A stretch of DNA of 64,000 nt. Source: Ricinus communis (lineage: Eukaryota; Streptophyta; Magnoliopsida; Malpighiales; Euphorbiaceae). Positions within the stretch are counted from its first letter, which is position 1, and every line of letters starts with the position of its first letter. The notes under the pieces were generated by a model. The model made no database searches. It was given only the letters and a program-made list of their open reading frames with translations, and had not been told where the DNA came from. This document shows, piece after piece, positions 23,600 to 34,887 of the stretch. The position numbers were made by a program, and so were the translations under genes. The stretch lies in the NCBI RefSeq assembly GCF_019578655.1, contig NC_063264.1:16604429-16668428 (forward strand), written 5' to 3'.

Positions 23600-24730
23600 G
23601 AAATACCTGATCCAATAAAATTCAAACTGTTGCCTTTATATCAGTATACTTCATAACATAATTGAATAATTCTATAAATCTTTTTTGACTTCTTAAGCAC
23701 TTGATGTTCTTCTTTGAGTTCTCTACTATGTGCCAAATATAAAGTATATGATGTGAGCTTGGGAATACCATATAAATTGCAACAACCATAATAACAGATT
23801 GATCTGTCATTATTTTTTATGGATGTTTACCTCCCATAGATCTTAAAAATATACTAAACAGCTATGCAAAGGACTCAATTCTATCATTTCATAGAAAACC
23901 ACAACCAAACATCATATTCATGCAATGATGATTTATACTAACAAATAAGCCACAAATAATATCGTATCTATTAGTGCGACATATTGGTATCATGGACTAA
24001 CAAATCTCCAAACATCTCATAATCTTGTCTCATTTAAACATCTCTTTAAAAGAAAAAAACTACATAATGTTGCATCAACATCAACCTCAAAATCAAAGAA
24101 AAAGTCCTTTTCATTTAACTGTCTTTTTCTAAATATCTCAATCAAAGCATTCGAATTGGTGCCACCAATTTCTTCATATTTTCTAATGCTAAATTATTAT
24201 AAGCATCTTTAGCTGTAAAACCAATAAATGGTGATCCTCTATATTGATTTTCTTAGCAACCTAATACTATCAACAATAACAACTCCACTTTTCTTTAAAT
24301 GCTTAAAATAACTCAACTGGTTTTTTATAACTCCTCTATGTGTACGAAGCAAATAAGTTCTACTTGATGGAGATAGCTCATGATTTTATTCTTTTTCATA
24401 TTTTCTTATAGTCCAAACTCATTCTTCATCATTATCAAACTAAATAGAAGCTTTACAACCAAATCGAATATCAAGTTTCGAATAACACTTATTTATTTTC
24501 TTTTCTTTTCTTTTCTTTTTCTCTAGCCTTTGAGCAATAAAATCTTTTCATTGACATTTCTTTGTCATCAGCTCTATATCTTTGCTTACTCTTTCTAATA
24601 CTAAAACCTACTATGAATGCATACTTATTGTGTAAATCATAAGCTTCACCAATAAATTTGACAGACAGTACAAGTAAATCCTTAACAGCTGTATTGTTAT
24701 CATTATCAACTGTAAAAATAGAAAACATAT
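23600..24730 (-). pseudogene. FAR1/FRS-type Mutator transposase-derived gene, broken
   Basis: Reading the minus strand from 24728: VKFIGEAYDLHNKYAFIVGF is the start of the FAR1 DNA-binding domain. About 24440-24380 gives KEXNHELSPSSRTYLLRTHR (the conserved HNHEL-type segment, with His changed to a stop). About 24240-24070 gives GFTAKDAYNNLAL, IFRKRQLNEKDFFFDFEVD. About 23990-23890 gives INHHCMNMMFGCGFL, and 23810-23630 gives MTDQSVIM...FPSSHHILYIWHI (MULE transposase core). FAR1-family proteins are domesticated or active Mutator transposases; some act as light-signalling transcription factors. Multiple frame changes and stops separate the blocks. The SWIM zinc finger at the C-terminus is not seen. 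It converges with the plus-strand fragment at 22-23 kb. Confidence 0.85.
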
Positions 24731-24750
24731 TGAAACTCAGTTTAATATAT

Positions 24751-24992
24751 AATAAACATATTTTATTTCAATAATAAACATGTACTATAAATATAATGAA
24801 TCTAAATATTGTAAATAACGAACCTGTATTTCATATGTAATAAACTTATAGTGCAAACATAATAAACCTACAGTATAAACATAATGAACCTATAATGCAA
24901 GCATAATGAACCTCAATCTTGTACATAACGAACTTGTTCCTTTTCGATAATGAGATTGATATTATGAATATTATGAACCTATAGTTTCTAAA
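24751..24992. repeat. 22-bp tandem repeat array C (11 units)
   Basis: 22-bp register from 24751 (units at 24773, 24795, 24817, 24839, 24861, 24883, 24905 and onward), each built on AATGAACCT-type sequence, for example aataaacctacagtataaac. It is the reverse-complement orientation of array B and begins 20 bp beyond the start of the FAR1-type frame, so it sits in what would be its 5' region. Confidence 0.88.
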
Positions 24993-27900
24993 CAATAATC
25001 ATAATATTCTTTTAACAGTTGAACATTCAGCTGCATAATTATTTTATTGATTCAAAATTTTCATATTTTCATCCATTAAATCCTCTATCAATCAATTCTA
25101 TTATAAAAAAATGAAAGAATAAAGAATTTCATATCATAAAAATCTATCAATGAGAAGAAAAGAAGAAAGAAATAAAGGAATGAAAGATGAAATTATGTTA
25201 TAATGCACAAAAGAAGAAAGAAAAGAATGAAAAATAACAGAATTATAAACCTGAGAACACAAGATAAAGAAAAGAATCGATTCGAAAGTTTGAATGATAG
25301 AAAATAGAGAATGAAGTAGACAAAATAGCACCAAACAGTAAAGGAAAAAAGATCATTATTCTATTATAAATCGGCAAAAACAAGATGGGACGTTATTTTG
25401 AAAAAGAAAACCTCTAACACATGCCATTTAAATTTTGCCCCATCATTTGAATAAAAAGGCAGTGCTTTGGACACGAGTACACAATGCAAGGTGTACTCGG
25501 TCCCCGATATAACTTGCAATAAAGGACCAATTCAAAAGGCAGCAATAGCAATGGGGTTCAGGTAGGATAAAGATGGAGAGACATTTGGAAGATTTCTCCT
25601 TACGCTTCTTCCCACAGATGTCCCCATTCTCTATTTTACTACTTTTAATAAAATAATTTATGATAATTTTGAATAAATCTTATTACATTTAAATACATTT
25701 GTAAATATTAATATATCTTTTTATATAAAAATTAATATAATAATAAAATAAAAATAATTCATTTTTTTGAACTATAATTCATCTTTTTATACTTATATAA
25801 GAATACACTATATTAGAAATTAATTTGATTAAGGTAGGAGTAAATGAGTGAGAAAGTTTAGAGTCCAATTAATAAAATTGAGTTTGAATCCAATCAATAC
25901 CAGAATGACTAGAACTAGCCACTTAGTTGGTTAGACCTTAATTCTTATAAATTCATCGTATTCTTATTCTTGAACGATATGTTAAATAACTTTTACTATT
26001 ATAAATTATTTATATTTTTGTTCTTTAATAATGTGAGATCTCTAATACTCCCCTCATGTACAATTGGAATTTGACTTTAACGCTCCATTTTCACTTGAAA
26101 TTGAAATCCTTAGTTCACTCTTATGAATTGTTTATATTTCGTATTCTTTAGTGACGTGGGAATTTAAAGTGAGAGAGTGTAGAACCCAACTAACTTGAAA
26201 TTAAAATTCTTTATTTAATTAAGGTGGAAGTTAAATGAGTGAAAGAGGGGTCCTTATATCCTGGTCCTCAGACCATAATGTATTGTAGTTCGACTCAGGT
26301 ATCACGCATGTGTCAAGAATATTGACTCGTATTTTTTAATAATTTATGTTTATTAAATTTATGCTAAATATTTACTACTTTTTGATCGTTGAACATGTAT
26401 TGGTTGTTCATTGTTTTAACATTAAATATTCATTGTTTGCTAATTTATTTTATTGAATAGATATTTATACCATAATATAAATATTTGTAGTATAACTTTA
26501 ACTTGATTTTTTTTATTTACTAACGGTAAGGACGATTTATGTTATGTCTTTAACAAACTAATGAATACTAGACCTATAAATGATAATTGTTTATGTCAAT
26601 TACAAAAATATTTCAATGCGCACCAAAAAAAGTGAATTTAACTTTCATAAAAAATCAATATTATTTTTATCTGAGAACAATATTTTATAGTGATACGAAA
26701 AATATATATAAAGTTAAAATCACTAAATTTATAAAAAAAATAACGAATATGAAAAGCATATATGATGAACATCCTTCACCAAAATAATGAACATCTAAAA
26801 GTTGATGGAATAAAAAATAAATATCGTTATAATAAACAATAAATATTTGTGCATATTGATAATAAATATATGCCCATAAAAATGTAACACTTTTGGTTAT
26901 TGAATTCTCAATTATATGTTGATGAAGTTCTTAATTTGTCAAGTGTATAAAAGAATAGTTTGGTTCAGTATCAGTATAATCTTTTGATATATGAACAATT
27001 TCTAAAATTATATTATATTAGTTTTAATAAGTAATTTATTTTATTAATTTTCAAAAGTATATTGATTTTTAATTTCTTCGGAGCATGACTATTAAAAAAA
27101 TAAACAAATGTGTTAATAATTATGTTATTTTTTATTCTTTTTACATATATAATTTAAATATCTATATATATAAAAGTCTTTTATCATATGTTACTATTTT
27201 TTGACATATAAGATTTTTATTTTAACACGTGTACTTATTTTATATATAATTTTATAATTTTTATATTAATTTATTGATAATTTTATATTATTGTATAATA
27301 AAATCTTAAATATAAAAAACTAAGAAAGATATTACAAATATTTAATTTATTATTAAAATTTTAAATATTATAAATAATTGTAAAATATCAATTTATATAT
27401 AACCTCAATTTATATTGAAGAATTAAAATAAATAAATTATATGTTGATTTTTAGTTACGTTTATGTTTAAATACTAATAATATAAACACCAACTTCTTTC
27501 AATATTAAACTTTAAATGAATAATTTAGTTAATATTTACAGTATTTGTAAGTATTTTATTAAGATAAAAAAATGTAAAACATTTAAAAAACTAAAAAAAA
27601 TAACCACAAAATGTATATGTTTAACAAAAAATAGTAATATATACTTATATATGTTAGATATCTCAATCTTTTTCAAATAAAACAAAGCTTTCAACTTTTT
27701 TCAAATGAAGCATATTGCAAACTCAAAAGAAAAAATTGAACAATAAAAAATATACGTTCGTCAAATAGTAATATATTTTAGATATTTGAAATTTTTCAAA
27801 ATGAAATAGAATGCAACTCAGAAAATGTATAATGACAAAAGGTAAATGTTTGCTAAAACATGGTATATGTTAGGTATTTATAAAGTATCTAAAACTAATC

Positions 27901-29400
27901 TTCACTTTACACATAAATTTATTTTGACCCTTATATACAACTCTTTTTCTCTCATCATTACTTTCTCTTTACTATAATTTTTTTTCATCTTGTCTTTTCT
28001 TTCTCCTCCTGCCATCTTAATCTTCCAAACTCTAACGAATCAACAACGCAAATATTCAAGCCTTACTCTTCTCTTGCTACCATCATTAGTTCATCCATTT
28101 GACGGCCTCCTTTGCCCAAATTTTACTAGAAAGTAAAATTCAAGGGAGGCCGGATTGTGAGAATGGTGATTTCGTATGGAAAGAATACCCTTCCAATATC
28201 AGAACAGAACAAAGAAGACTAACCTCTCTTTATTTTTAACTGGATAAATGCATAATTGGCCCCAACATTTTTATTATTTTCAACAATTTACCCTTGTACT
28301 TTTATTTGTCCATATTGAGTTTTTATACTTTTATTTTTATTGATATTAAACTTTTTTTAACGATAAGTTAGTGCGTATGTCACACGCTTCGTTAATGAGT
28401 GCAAATAACATTTTAAATTTTTTTATTAAGTTCTTTAAACATTTACCTTCATTTTTATTTTTTTTGACAATAAATCTTTATATTTTTATTTTTAGCAACA
28501 ATAATTTTTTGAGACTTATTATTTAAAATTTAATTTATAATAAAGATATTATAATTTAATTTAATTTATTATTTTAATCAATAATACTTAAAGAATCAGT
28601 TAAATCATAAATCTATTAATAAAATATAAAAATGATAATGACCAATTAATTTACAGGATGGGAATAACAAATAGAAACGGTTGCTAATATCCTATAGGCT
28701 GAGGTGCAAAAGGATGAAACCACCTGATTTTATATTTGATTAGATAGTCAGTGAGACAATAACAAATATATATATATATATATAGTGTAAAAATTTAATT
28801 TAAGAACTAATTTTTTAACTTTAATGGTATTGTTATATTTTTAACAAGAATGGTACTAACTAATTTTTAACCATTATTTCACTCAATTTCTAATTGTATA
28901 ATTTGTACCTAAATTTGGTGTATATACCATAACTAACAGAAAAGTAATACATATTATGAATATTTTTTACACTTTGGTATTGAATAATTGATATATATTC
29001 ATTTATTTAAAATTAATAAATATGTATCAATTATTTATCAGTTTGGTATATAGGTGAGGGCAATATATCAAGTGTAGTAAAGGTATGATAAATTGGTTAT
29101 ATATTTTATCATCCATATTAGCTTATTGCTGATTAGAATGAAAGTGAGATAAATTAGTTCATATGGACAAATAAAAATCTTGACATCCTAAATTGACATA
29201 TACTTCTTTGATCCCACGGCATGGAACGCCACGCTTTCTTATTGTTCCTGACCACAAGAGATTTTCTTTATGTACATGAGTATAATTTTGATGGGTTTGT
29301 TTTATTAATTCTCACTCACTAAATTGCAACCAATTATTAGACCAAGAAGAAAGGAAAAGAAATTGAAAACCAAATGTCAAAGAGTAAGCTTGATTTCACT
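24993..29400. other. AT-rich intergenic region with repeat-family debris
   Basis: No coding sequence recognised. About 26330-26900 is a copy of a dispersed repeat also found at about 35790-36450. A short motif (gacatataagatttttattttaacacgtgtac type) at about 27190-27240 recurs near 36430-36485 and, inverted, near 37072-37137 and 37517-37590. A TA microsatellite lies near 28764. A polypyrimidine stretch around 27930-28010 has no associated gene. Confidence 0.55.
26330..26900. repeat. Dispersed AT-rich repeat, copy 1 (copy 2 at ~35790-36450)
   Basis: Shares ordered blocks with 35790-36450: acattaaat.ttcattgtttg.taatttattttattga, gatatttat.cataatataaatattt and gatttatgttatgt. Identity is patchy (diverged). 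No open frame is conserved between copies, so it looks like a non-autonomous element. Confidence 0.6.
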
Positions 29401-29408
29401 TATAAATA
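29401..29408 (+). promoter_or_regulatory. TATA box of the nicotianamine synthase gene
   Basis: TATAAATA 88 bp upstream of the ATG at 29489. It is upstream of the retrotransposon, so the promoter was left attached to only nine codons. Confidence 0.6.
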
Positions 29409-29516
29409 TTTCAGAACTAAGGCCTTTCCAAACCACATGCACACAACCTAGCACCCTCAAGTACAATATCATACTCAGCTCATTAGCAATGGCTTCCCTC
29501 CAAAACACCAACTTCG

Positions 29517-29746
29517 TGTTGGGCCTGATTAAGTCTTTAAGTTATAAATAATCTCCTAGTTTTTAGGAGTCTATTAGTTATTCTATTTTTATATTTTGTT
29601 TTTATCTTCTGTAATTAACTGCTAGTATCTTGTATAGAAGACCCAGTTTTCTTCTTATGGCTAATTAACTAAGTCAATTCTACATAATAAAGTATTGAAG
29701 TATTTTTACTTCTGTTTGTGTGTTAATATCAGTTTTGAGCTTAACA
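29517..29746 (+). repeat. Copia 5' LTR (230 bp)
   Basis: Begins TGTTGGGCCTG and ends GAGCTTAACA. It aligns to 33846-34074 over its full length with about 20 differences (roughly 8-9% by eye). Flanks: CTTCG on the left and GTTCG after the right LTR, a 5-bp target duplication with one mismatch. Confidence 0.92.
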
Positions 29747-29750
29747 AATC

Positions 29751-29762
29751 TGGTATCAGAGC
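29751..29762 (+). other. Primer binding site, initiator tRNA-Met
   Basis: TGGTATCAGAGC, four bases after the 5' LTR, is complementary to the 3' end of plant initiator tRNA-Met, the usual primer of Copia elements. Confidence 0.9.
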
Positions 29763-29828
29763 TGTCAAAGAAGACTGATTTGGGGTGAGGGAAACACGAG
29801 TGAATCAAGGAGAGAAATTTGAGTAAAA

Positions 29829-30655
29829 TTGCAGAGGGAAACACGAGTGAATCAGGAAGAGTTATCAAGTAAGATGGTAGAATCAAGCAATTTTGCTCAG
29901 CCGTGCATTCCTAAATTTGATGGAGACTATGATCACTGGAGCCTGATCATGGAGAATCTTTTGAGATCAAAAGAATACTGGAGTGTGGTACGAACTGGGT
30001 TCGTCGAACTAGCAAGCGAAGAAACATTGTCTGATGCAAAAAGAAAGACCCTTGATGAAGCAGGATTGAAGGATCTAAAAGCAAAGAATTATCTCTTTAG
30101 CTCAATCGACAAGACCATTCTCAAGACAATTACTTTGAAGGAGACCTCCAAGCAATTGTGGGACTCAATGAAGATCAAATATCAAAGAAACGCAAGAGTG
30201 CAACGTGCCCAGCTGCAGACTTTATGAAGGAACTTTGAATTGCTTGACATGAAGAGTGGAGAATCTGTCTCAGACTATTTTGTAAGAGTAATGGTAGTGG
30301 CTAATGACATGAGGTACATGGAGAAGACATGCCAGACGTCAAGATCGTGGAGAAAATTCTATGCGCCTTAACTGAGAACTTCAATTACTTTGTTTGTTCA
30401 ATTGAGGAGTCCAAAGATATTGATAGTCTCTCAGTTGATGCTCTACAAAGCTCATTGCTGGTTCATGAGCAGAAGTTTAAAAAACCTGTCAATGGTGGAG
30501 AAGAGCAGGTGTTGAAGGTTACTCATGAGGATCGTGGAAGCAGAGGCAGAGGAATGCAGGGTCGAGGAAAAGGGAGAGGCAGAGGAAGGCCACTGAACAA
30601 AGCGGTAATTGAGTGCTTTAAATGCCATCAACTTGGACATTTTTAATACGAATGT
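29829..30655 (+). pseudogene. Copia gag, broken
   Basis: The coding start is near MVESSNFAQPCIPKFDG (29874). The UBN2/retrotran-gag region reads YDHWSLIMENLLRSKEYW, with TSKQLWDSMKIKYQ further on. A stop follows QTL at 30225, and the frame changes before 30329 (MPDVKIVEKILCALTENF). A basic RGRGRGR-rich segment precedes a CCHC zinc knuckle, CFKCHQLGHF-(stop)-YEC, in which a Gln-type codon is now TAA. Gag forms the particle that packages element RNA. It is inactive here. Confidence 0.88.
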
Positions 30656-30659
30656 CCAG

Positions 30660-33600
30660 AATGGGATCGAAAGCCGAGATAGACGAGGAGGATGAGATGC
30701 TGCTCATGGCATTTATAGAGACAAATAATGCGAAGAAGGAAGAATTATGGTTTTTAGATTCAGGGTGCAGCAACCATTGTGCGGGAGAAAGCTATAGTTC
30801 TCAGATTTTGATGAAGATTTTCGTCACTCCGTGAAGCTAGGGAATAACTCTCAGATGAAAGTGATGGGGAAAGGGAACATACGTCTGAAAATAGATAGGG
30901 TAACTCATATTGTCACTGATGTCTATTTTGTGCCTGATTTGAGAAGTAATTTACTCAGTATAGGACAACTCCAAGAAAGAGGAGTTACTATCCTAATACA
31001 ACATGGAATCTGCAAGTTGTTTCATCCAAAGAAGGGCTGATAATGCAAACATGGATGACAAAAAATCAAATGTTCATGTTAATTGCAAACAAATCAGAAG
31101 CAGCAATTGGAGAGTTAAAGTGCCTACAAACTACGACAGAAGATGAGTTCAGACTTTGGCATCGCAGGTATGGGCACTTGAGCTATAAAGGTTTAAGAAC
31201 CTTGAAATATCAAAACATGGTGAGAAGGATGCCAATTTTAAAAGGCACAACAGCAGCAACATGCACCAGTTGTTTAATTGGGAAACAACATCGAGAAACT
31301 ATCCCGAAAAGGAGTTTATGGCGTGCATCAAGAAGGCTACAATTGGTACATTCAGACTTATGTGGTCCGATAACCCCTGCCTCAAACAGTGATAAGAAAT
31401 ACATACTTACCTTTATTGACGACTATAGCAGAAAGGTATGGATCCATTTCTTATCAAACAAATCTGATACCTTCAATGTATTCAAGAAATTCAAGAGTCC
31501 AGTTGAGAGAGAGGCTGGAGAAACATTAGGTTGCTTGCGGACTGATAGAGGAGGAGAATTTACCTCAAATGAGTTCACAATATTTTGTGAGGAAACAGGC
31601 ATAAGCAAGCAACTCATAGCATCATTCACACCACAGCAGAATGGAGTAGCTGAACGCAAAAATCGTACCATCATGAATATGGTGCGATGCATTCTGAATG
31701 ACAAAGAAGTTCCTAAGAGGTTTTAGCCAGAAGTAGCTAGATGGGTAGTGCATGTGTTAAATAGGAGACCGACTTCTATGATAAAGGAGAATACACCTGA
31801 GGAAATATGGAGTAGAGTGCGACCAAATATAGACTACTTCAGAATGTTTGGCTGTTTGGCTCATGTGCACATTCCAGACCAGAGAAGGAAGAAGTTGGAT
31901 GACAAGAGTGTTACTTGTGTATTAATTGGAGTAAGTAATGAGTCAAAAGCATATCGACTATGTAATCCAATTGTGCAAACAGTAGTGACGAGTTGTGATG
32001 TTATATTTGAGGAACAAGGAGGCTGGGTTTAGGAGAAAGCAATCGGAGAGACAAGTGATGACAGCTAATTTGGGAAAGATGTGATAAAGAGCCTGGTGCA
32101 ACTAATCTAGAGCAAAGTGCAGCAGATCTAGAGCAAGAAGCACCAAGAGATGCTAATGAAGAACGAGAAAGAAACACCAGGGTTCGAAAACCACCCTCTT
32201 ATTTACAAGACTACACAACTGGGGAGGGACTCTCGGAAGAAGAAGAAACCAGCAATCTAGTCATGTTTGCTAGTCTTGAGGATCCAACCACATTTAAAGA
32301 GGCTGAGGGAGATGAAAAATGGAGGAAAGCAATGGAATCTGAATTGGAAGCAATAGAAAGAAATAAAACATGGTGTCTTACATATTTACCTACAGGAGCA
32401 AAGAAAATTGGCGTCAGGTGGGTATACAAGACTAAATTAAATGAAAGAGATGAAGTAGACAAGCACAAAGCCCGGCTTGTAGCCAAGGGCTATGTGCAGC
32501 AACAAGGAGTGGACTACAACGAAGTATTCGCACCAGTAGCAAGATGGGATACAATACGCATGCTTTTAGCCTTGGATGCGCAGAAAGGATGGTGGATTTA
32601 TCAGCTCGATGTAAAAAGTGCATTTTTACATGGTAAGCTATGTGAAGATGTCTATGTTGAGCAGCCACATGGGTACATTCGAAAGGGAGAGGAGAATAAA
32701 GTATATAAACTCAGCAAGGCTTTATACAGATTAAAGCAGGCGCCACGCGCATGGTATAGCAGAATTGAGGCATACTTCTCTAAGGAAGGATTTCTGAAGT
32801 GTGAATACGAGCATACGCTGTTTGTCAGAACAAGAGAAGGTAACAAAATTCTCATTGTCTCTTTATATGTAGACGACCTTATATTTATTGGGAATGATAA
32901 TATTATGCTTGTAAAATTCAAATCGTCCATGAAAGAGGAGTTCGACATGACTGACTTGGGAAGAATGAAGTACTTTCTCGGTGTCGAAGTCATGCAAGAA
33001 GCTGAAGGGATTTTTATTAATCAAAAGAAGTATGCTGGGGAACTTTTGAAAAGGTTTAATCTGCACTGTGGCAATGCAGTAAAAACCCAATTATGCCGGG
33101 ATCAAAACTTTCGAAGGAAGGTGAAAGAGCTAAAGTGGATGCAACGTTGTACAAACAACTGATTGGGAGTCTGATGTATATCACAGCTACAAGGCCAGAT
33201 TTAATGTATGTCGTGTGTCTAATTAGCAAGTATATGGCAGACCCTACCGAGCAGCATATGCAGGCTGCAAAAAGAGTGCTACATTATCTGAAGGGTACCA
33301 TGTCATTTGGTTTGTTCTACAAGAAGGGAATGGTTGAAGAGTTGACTGCCTATACAGACAGCGATTACGCAGGCGATGTGGATGATAGAAGGAGCACAAG
33401 TGGGTATGTATTTCTTTTGAATGGTGGAGTTGTATCATGGGCATCCAAGAAACAACCTGTTGTGACATTATCCACAACATAAGCTGAATTCATTGCAGCA
33501 GCCTTCTGTGCATGTCAGTGTGTTTGGATGAGAAGAATCTTGGAGAAATTCAGGTTGGAGCAGCCAATATGCAATACAATCATGTGTGATAACAATTCAG

Positions 33601-33815
33601 CAATCAAATTGTCAAAGAATCTTGTACTTCATGGCCGAAGCAAACACATTGACATCAGGTTTCATTTTCTGAGGGATCTTATAAAGGAAAGAGTTCTCAA
33701 GCTTGTTTATTGTGGCACAGAAGACCAAATTGCAGACATCATGACCAAGCCTTTACGGCTAGAAGCTTTTACAAAGTTGTGTGACAAGTTAGGAGTGTGC
33801 GAAAGGTTAAACTGA
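30660..33815 (+). pseudogene. Copia pol polyprotein (protease-integrase-RT-RNase H), broken
   Basis: Order is Copia-type, with integrase before RT. Protease: LWFLDSGCSNH at 30750-30780, then a frame change. Pre-integrase and HHCC: LWHRRYGHLS...CTSCLIGKQH at 31155-31290. Integrase D,D,E: LVHSDLCGP, LRTDRGGEF and NGVAERKNR are all present, then a TAG where FWPE is expected (31724). RT: VDYNEVFAPVARWDTIR, WIYQLDVKSAFLHG and catalytic LYVDDLIFIG at 32863-32892. RNase H: AYTDSDYAGDVDDRRSTSGY, and the last block SKHIDIRFHFLRD. At least four frame changes or stops occur (30.8, 31.03, 31.72, 32.03 and 33.1 kb, and LSTT* at 33480). All catalytic residues are recognisable but no polyprotein can be made. 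Confidence 0.93.
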
Positions 33816-33829
33816 TTGCTACTGCATTC

Positions 33830-33845
33830 AGTTTAGAAGAGGCAT
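33830..33845 (+). other. Copia polypurine tract
   Basis: The purine-rich stretch tagaagaggca ends directly at the 3' LTR boundary (33846), the position of the plus-strand primer. Short and imperfect. Confidence 0.55.
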
Positions 33846-34074
33846 TGTTAGGCCTGATTAACTCTTTAAGTTATAAATAATCTCCTAGTTTTTAGGAGTC
33901 TATTAGTTGTTCTATTTTTATGGTTTATTTTTATCTTCCGCACTAACTGCTAGTATCTTGTATAGAAGACCTAGTCTTCTTCTTATGGCTAATTAACTAA
34001 GCCAATTCTGCATAATAAAATATCAAAGTATTGTCACTTCTGTTTGTGTGTTAATATTAGTTTTGAGCTTAACA
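33846..34074 (+). repeat. Copia 3' LTR (229 bp)
   Basis: Begins TGTTAGGCCTG and ends GAGCTTAACA; partner of 29517-29746. It is followed by GTTCG, the right target-site copy, then by NAS coding sequence. Confidence 0.92.
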
Positions 34075-34887
34075 GTTCGACAGCCAAATTCCTGCCGAGC
34101 TGCTCATTGCTCGCATTACGCAAATCCATGGTGCCATATCCAAGCTTGACTCATTAAGACCTTCCAAGCAAGTGAATGGCCTCTTCTCTCACCTTGTCAA
34201 ATTATGTATCCTCCCTTCTTCTATAAACATCACTTGCCAGAAGAGGCCTAAGAAATGCGCAAAAGCCTCATTGTTCTCTGCGGTCGAGCTGAAGGTCTGT
34301 TGGAGATTGAATTCGCAACATTCTTGATCAAAATCCCTCAACCTTTAGCCAACGTTAACCTTTTTCCTTACTATGGCAACTATGTCAAGCTTGCTAACTT
34401 GGAATATAGCATTCTAAGGGAAAATGGAATCATTCAACCTAAGAAGGTGGCCTTTGTAGGATCAGGTCCAATGCCTTTGACCTCAACTGTACTGGCTACC
34501 CATCACTTGAGATCCACTCACTTCGACAATTTTGATATCGACGAGGCTGCTAATGATGTGGCTCGCAAGATTATGGATTCTGATAGTGATCTAGAGAAGA
34601 GAATGAAGTTTGAAACATGTGATGTAGTGGAAGTGAAAGAGAAGCTAAGAGAATATGACTGCATATTCTTGGTAGCTTTGGTTGGGATGAGCAAAGAAGA
34701 GAAAGTGAAGATTCTTGGACATGTAAGGAAGCATATGAAGGAAGGAGGGATTTTGCTGGTGACAAGTGCAAATGGTGCAAGAGCTTTTCTTTACCTAGAC
34801 TTGGTTGGTTTTGATGTTCTCTCCATTTTCCACCCTACTAACGATGTGATCAACTCAGTTGTTCTTGCAAGGAAGCCGAGCTTCTGA

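Larger units (their letters stand above)
29517..34074 (+). mobile_element. Ty1/Copia LTR retrotransposon, complete but dead (4558 bp)
   Basis: Two LTRs, a PBS, gag, pol in Copia order, and a polypurine tract, flanked by a 5-bp target duplication (CTTCG/GTTCG). The element is in the same orientation as the host NAS gene. LTR divergence of roughly 8-9% by eye indicates an old insertion, in line with the many stops. It is a plant chromosomal retrotransposon. Confidence 0.95.
29489..34887 (+). pseudogene. Nicotianamine synthase (NAS) pseudogene split by a Copia element
   Basis: The first nine codons (MASLQNTNF) are at 29489-29516 and the rest begins at 34079. With the element and one target-site copy removed the frame continues exactly as F-D-S-Q-I-P-A-E-L-L. 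Downstream blocks are typical NAS: FPYYGNYVKLANLEY, KKVAFVGSGPMPLTSTVLA (the SAM-binding segment), FDIDEAANDVA and GARAFLYL..VGFDVLSIFHP. NAS is a single-exon gene that makes nicotianamine from three S-adenosylmethionines for iron, copper and zinc transport. Besides the insertion there is a frame change near 34235, Gln is TAA just before EMRKSL, and about five codons are missing in LYP(VVDP.)DLVGF at about 34795. From 34255 to 34887 the frame is open (210 codons), but it lacks the N-terminal third. Confidence 0.93.

Noticed and set aside
24489..24728. Small independent gene of 79 codons
   Set aside because: It is the FAR1 DNA-binding start of the longer broken transposase-type gene; further family blocks follow downstream in other frames.
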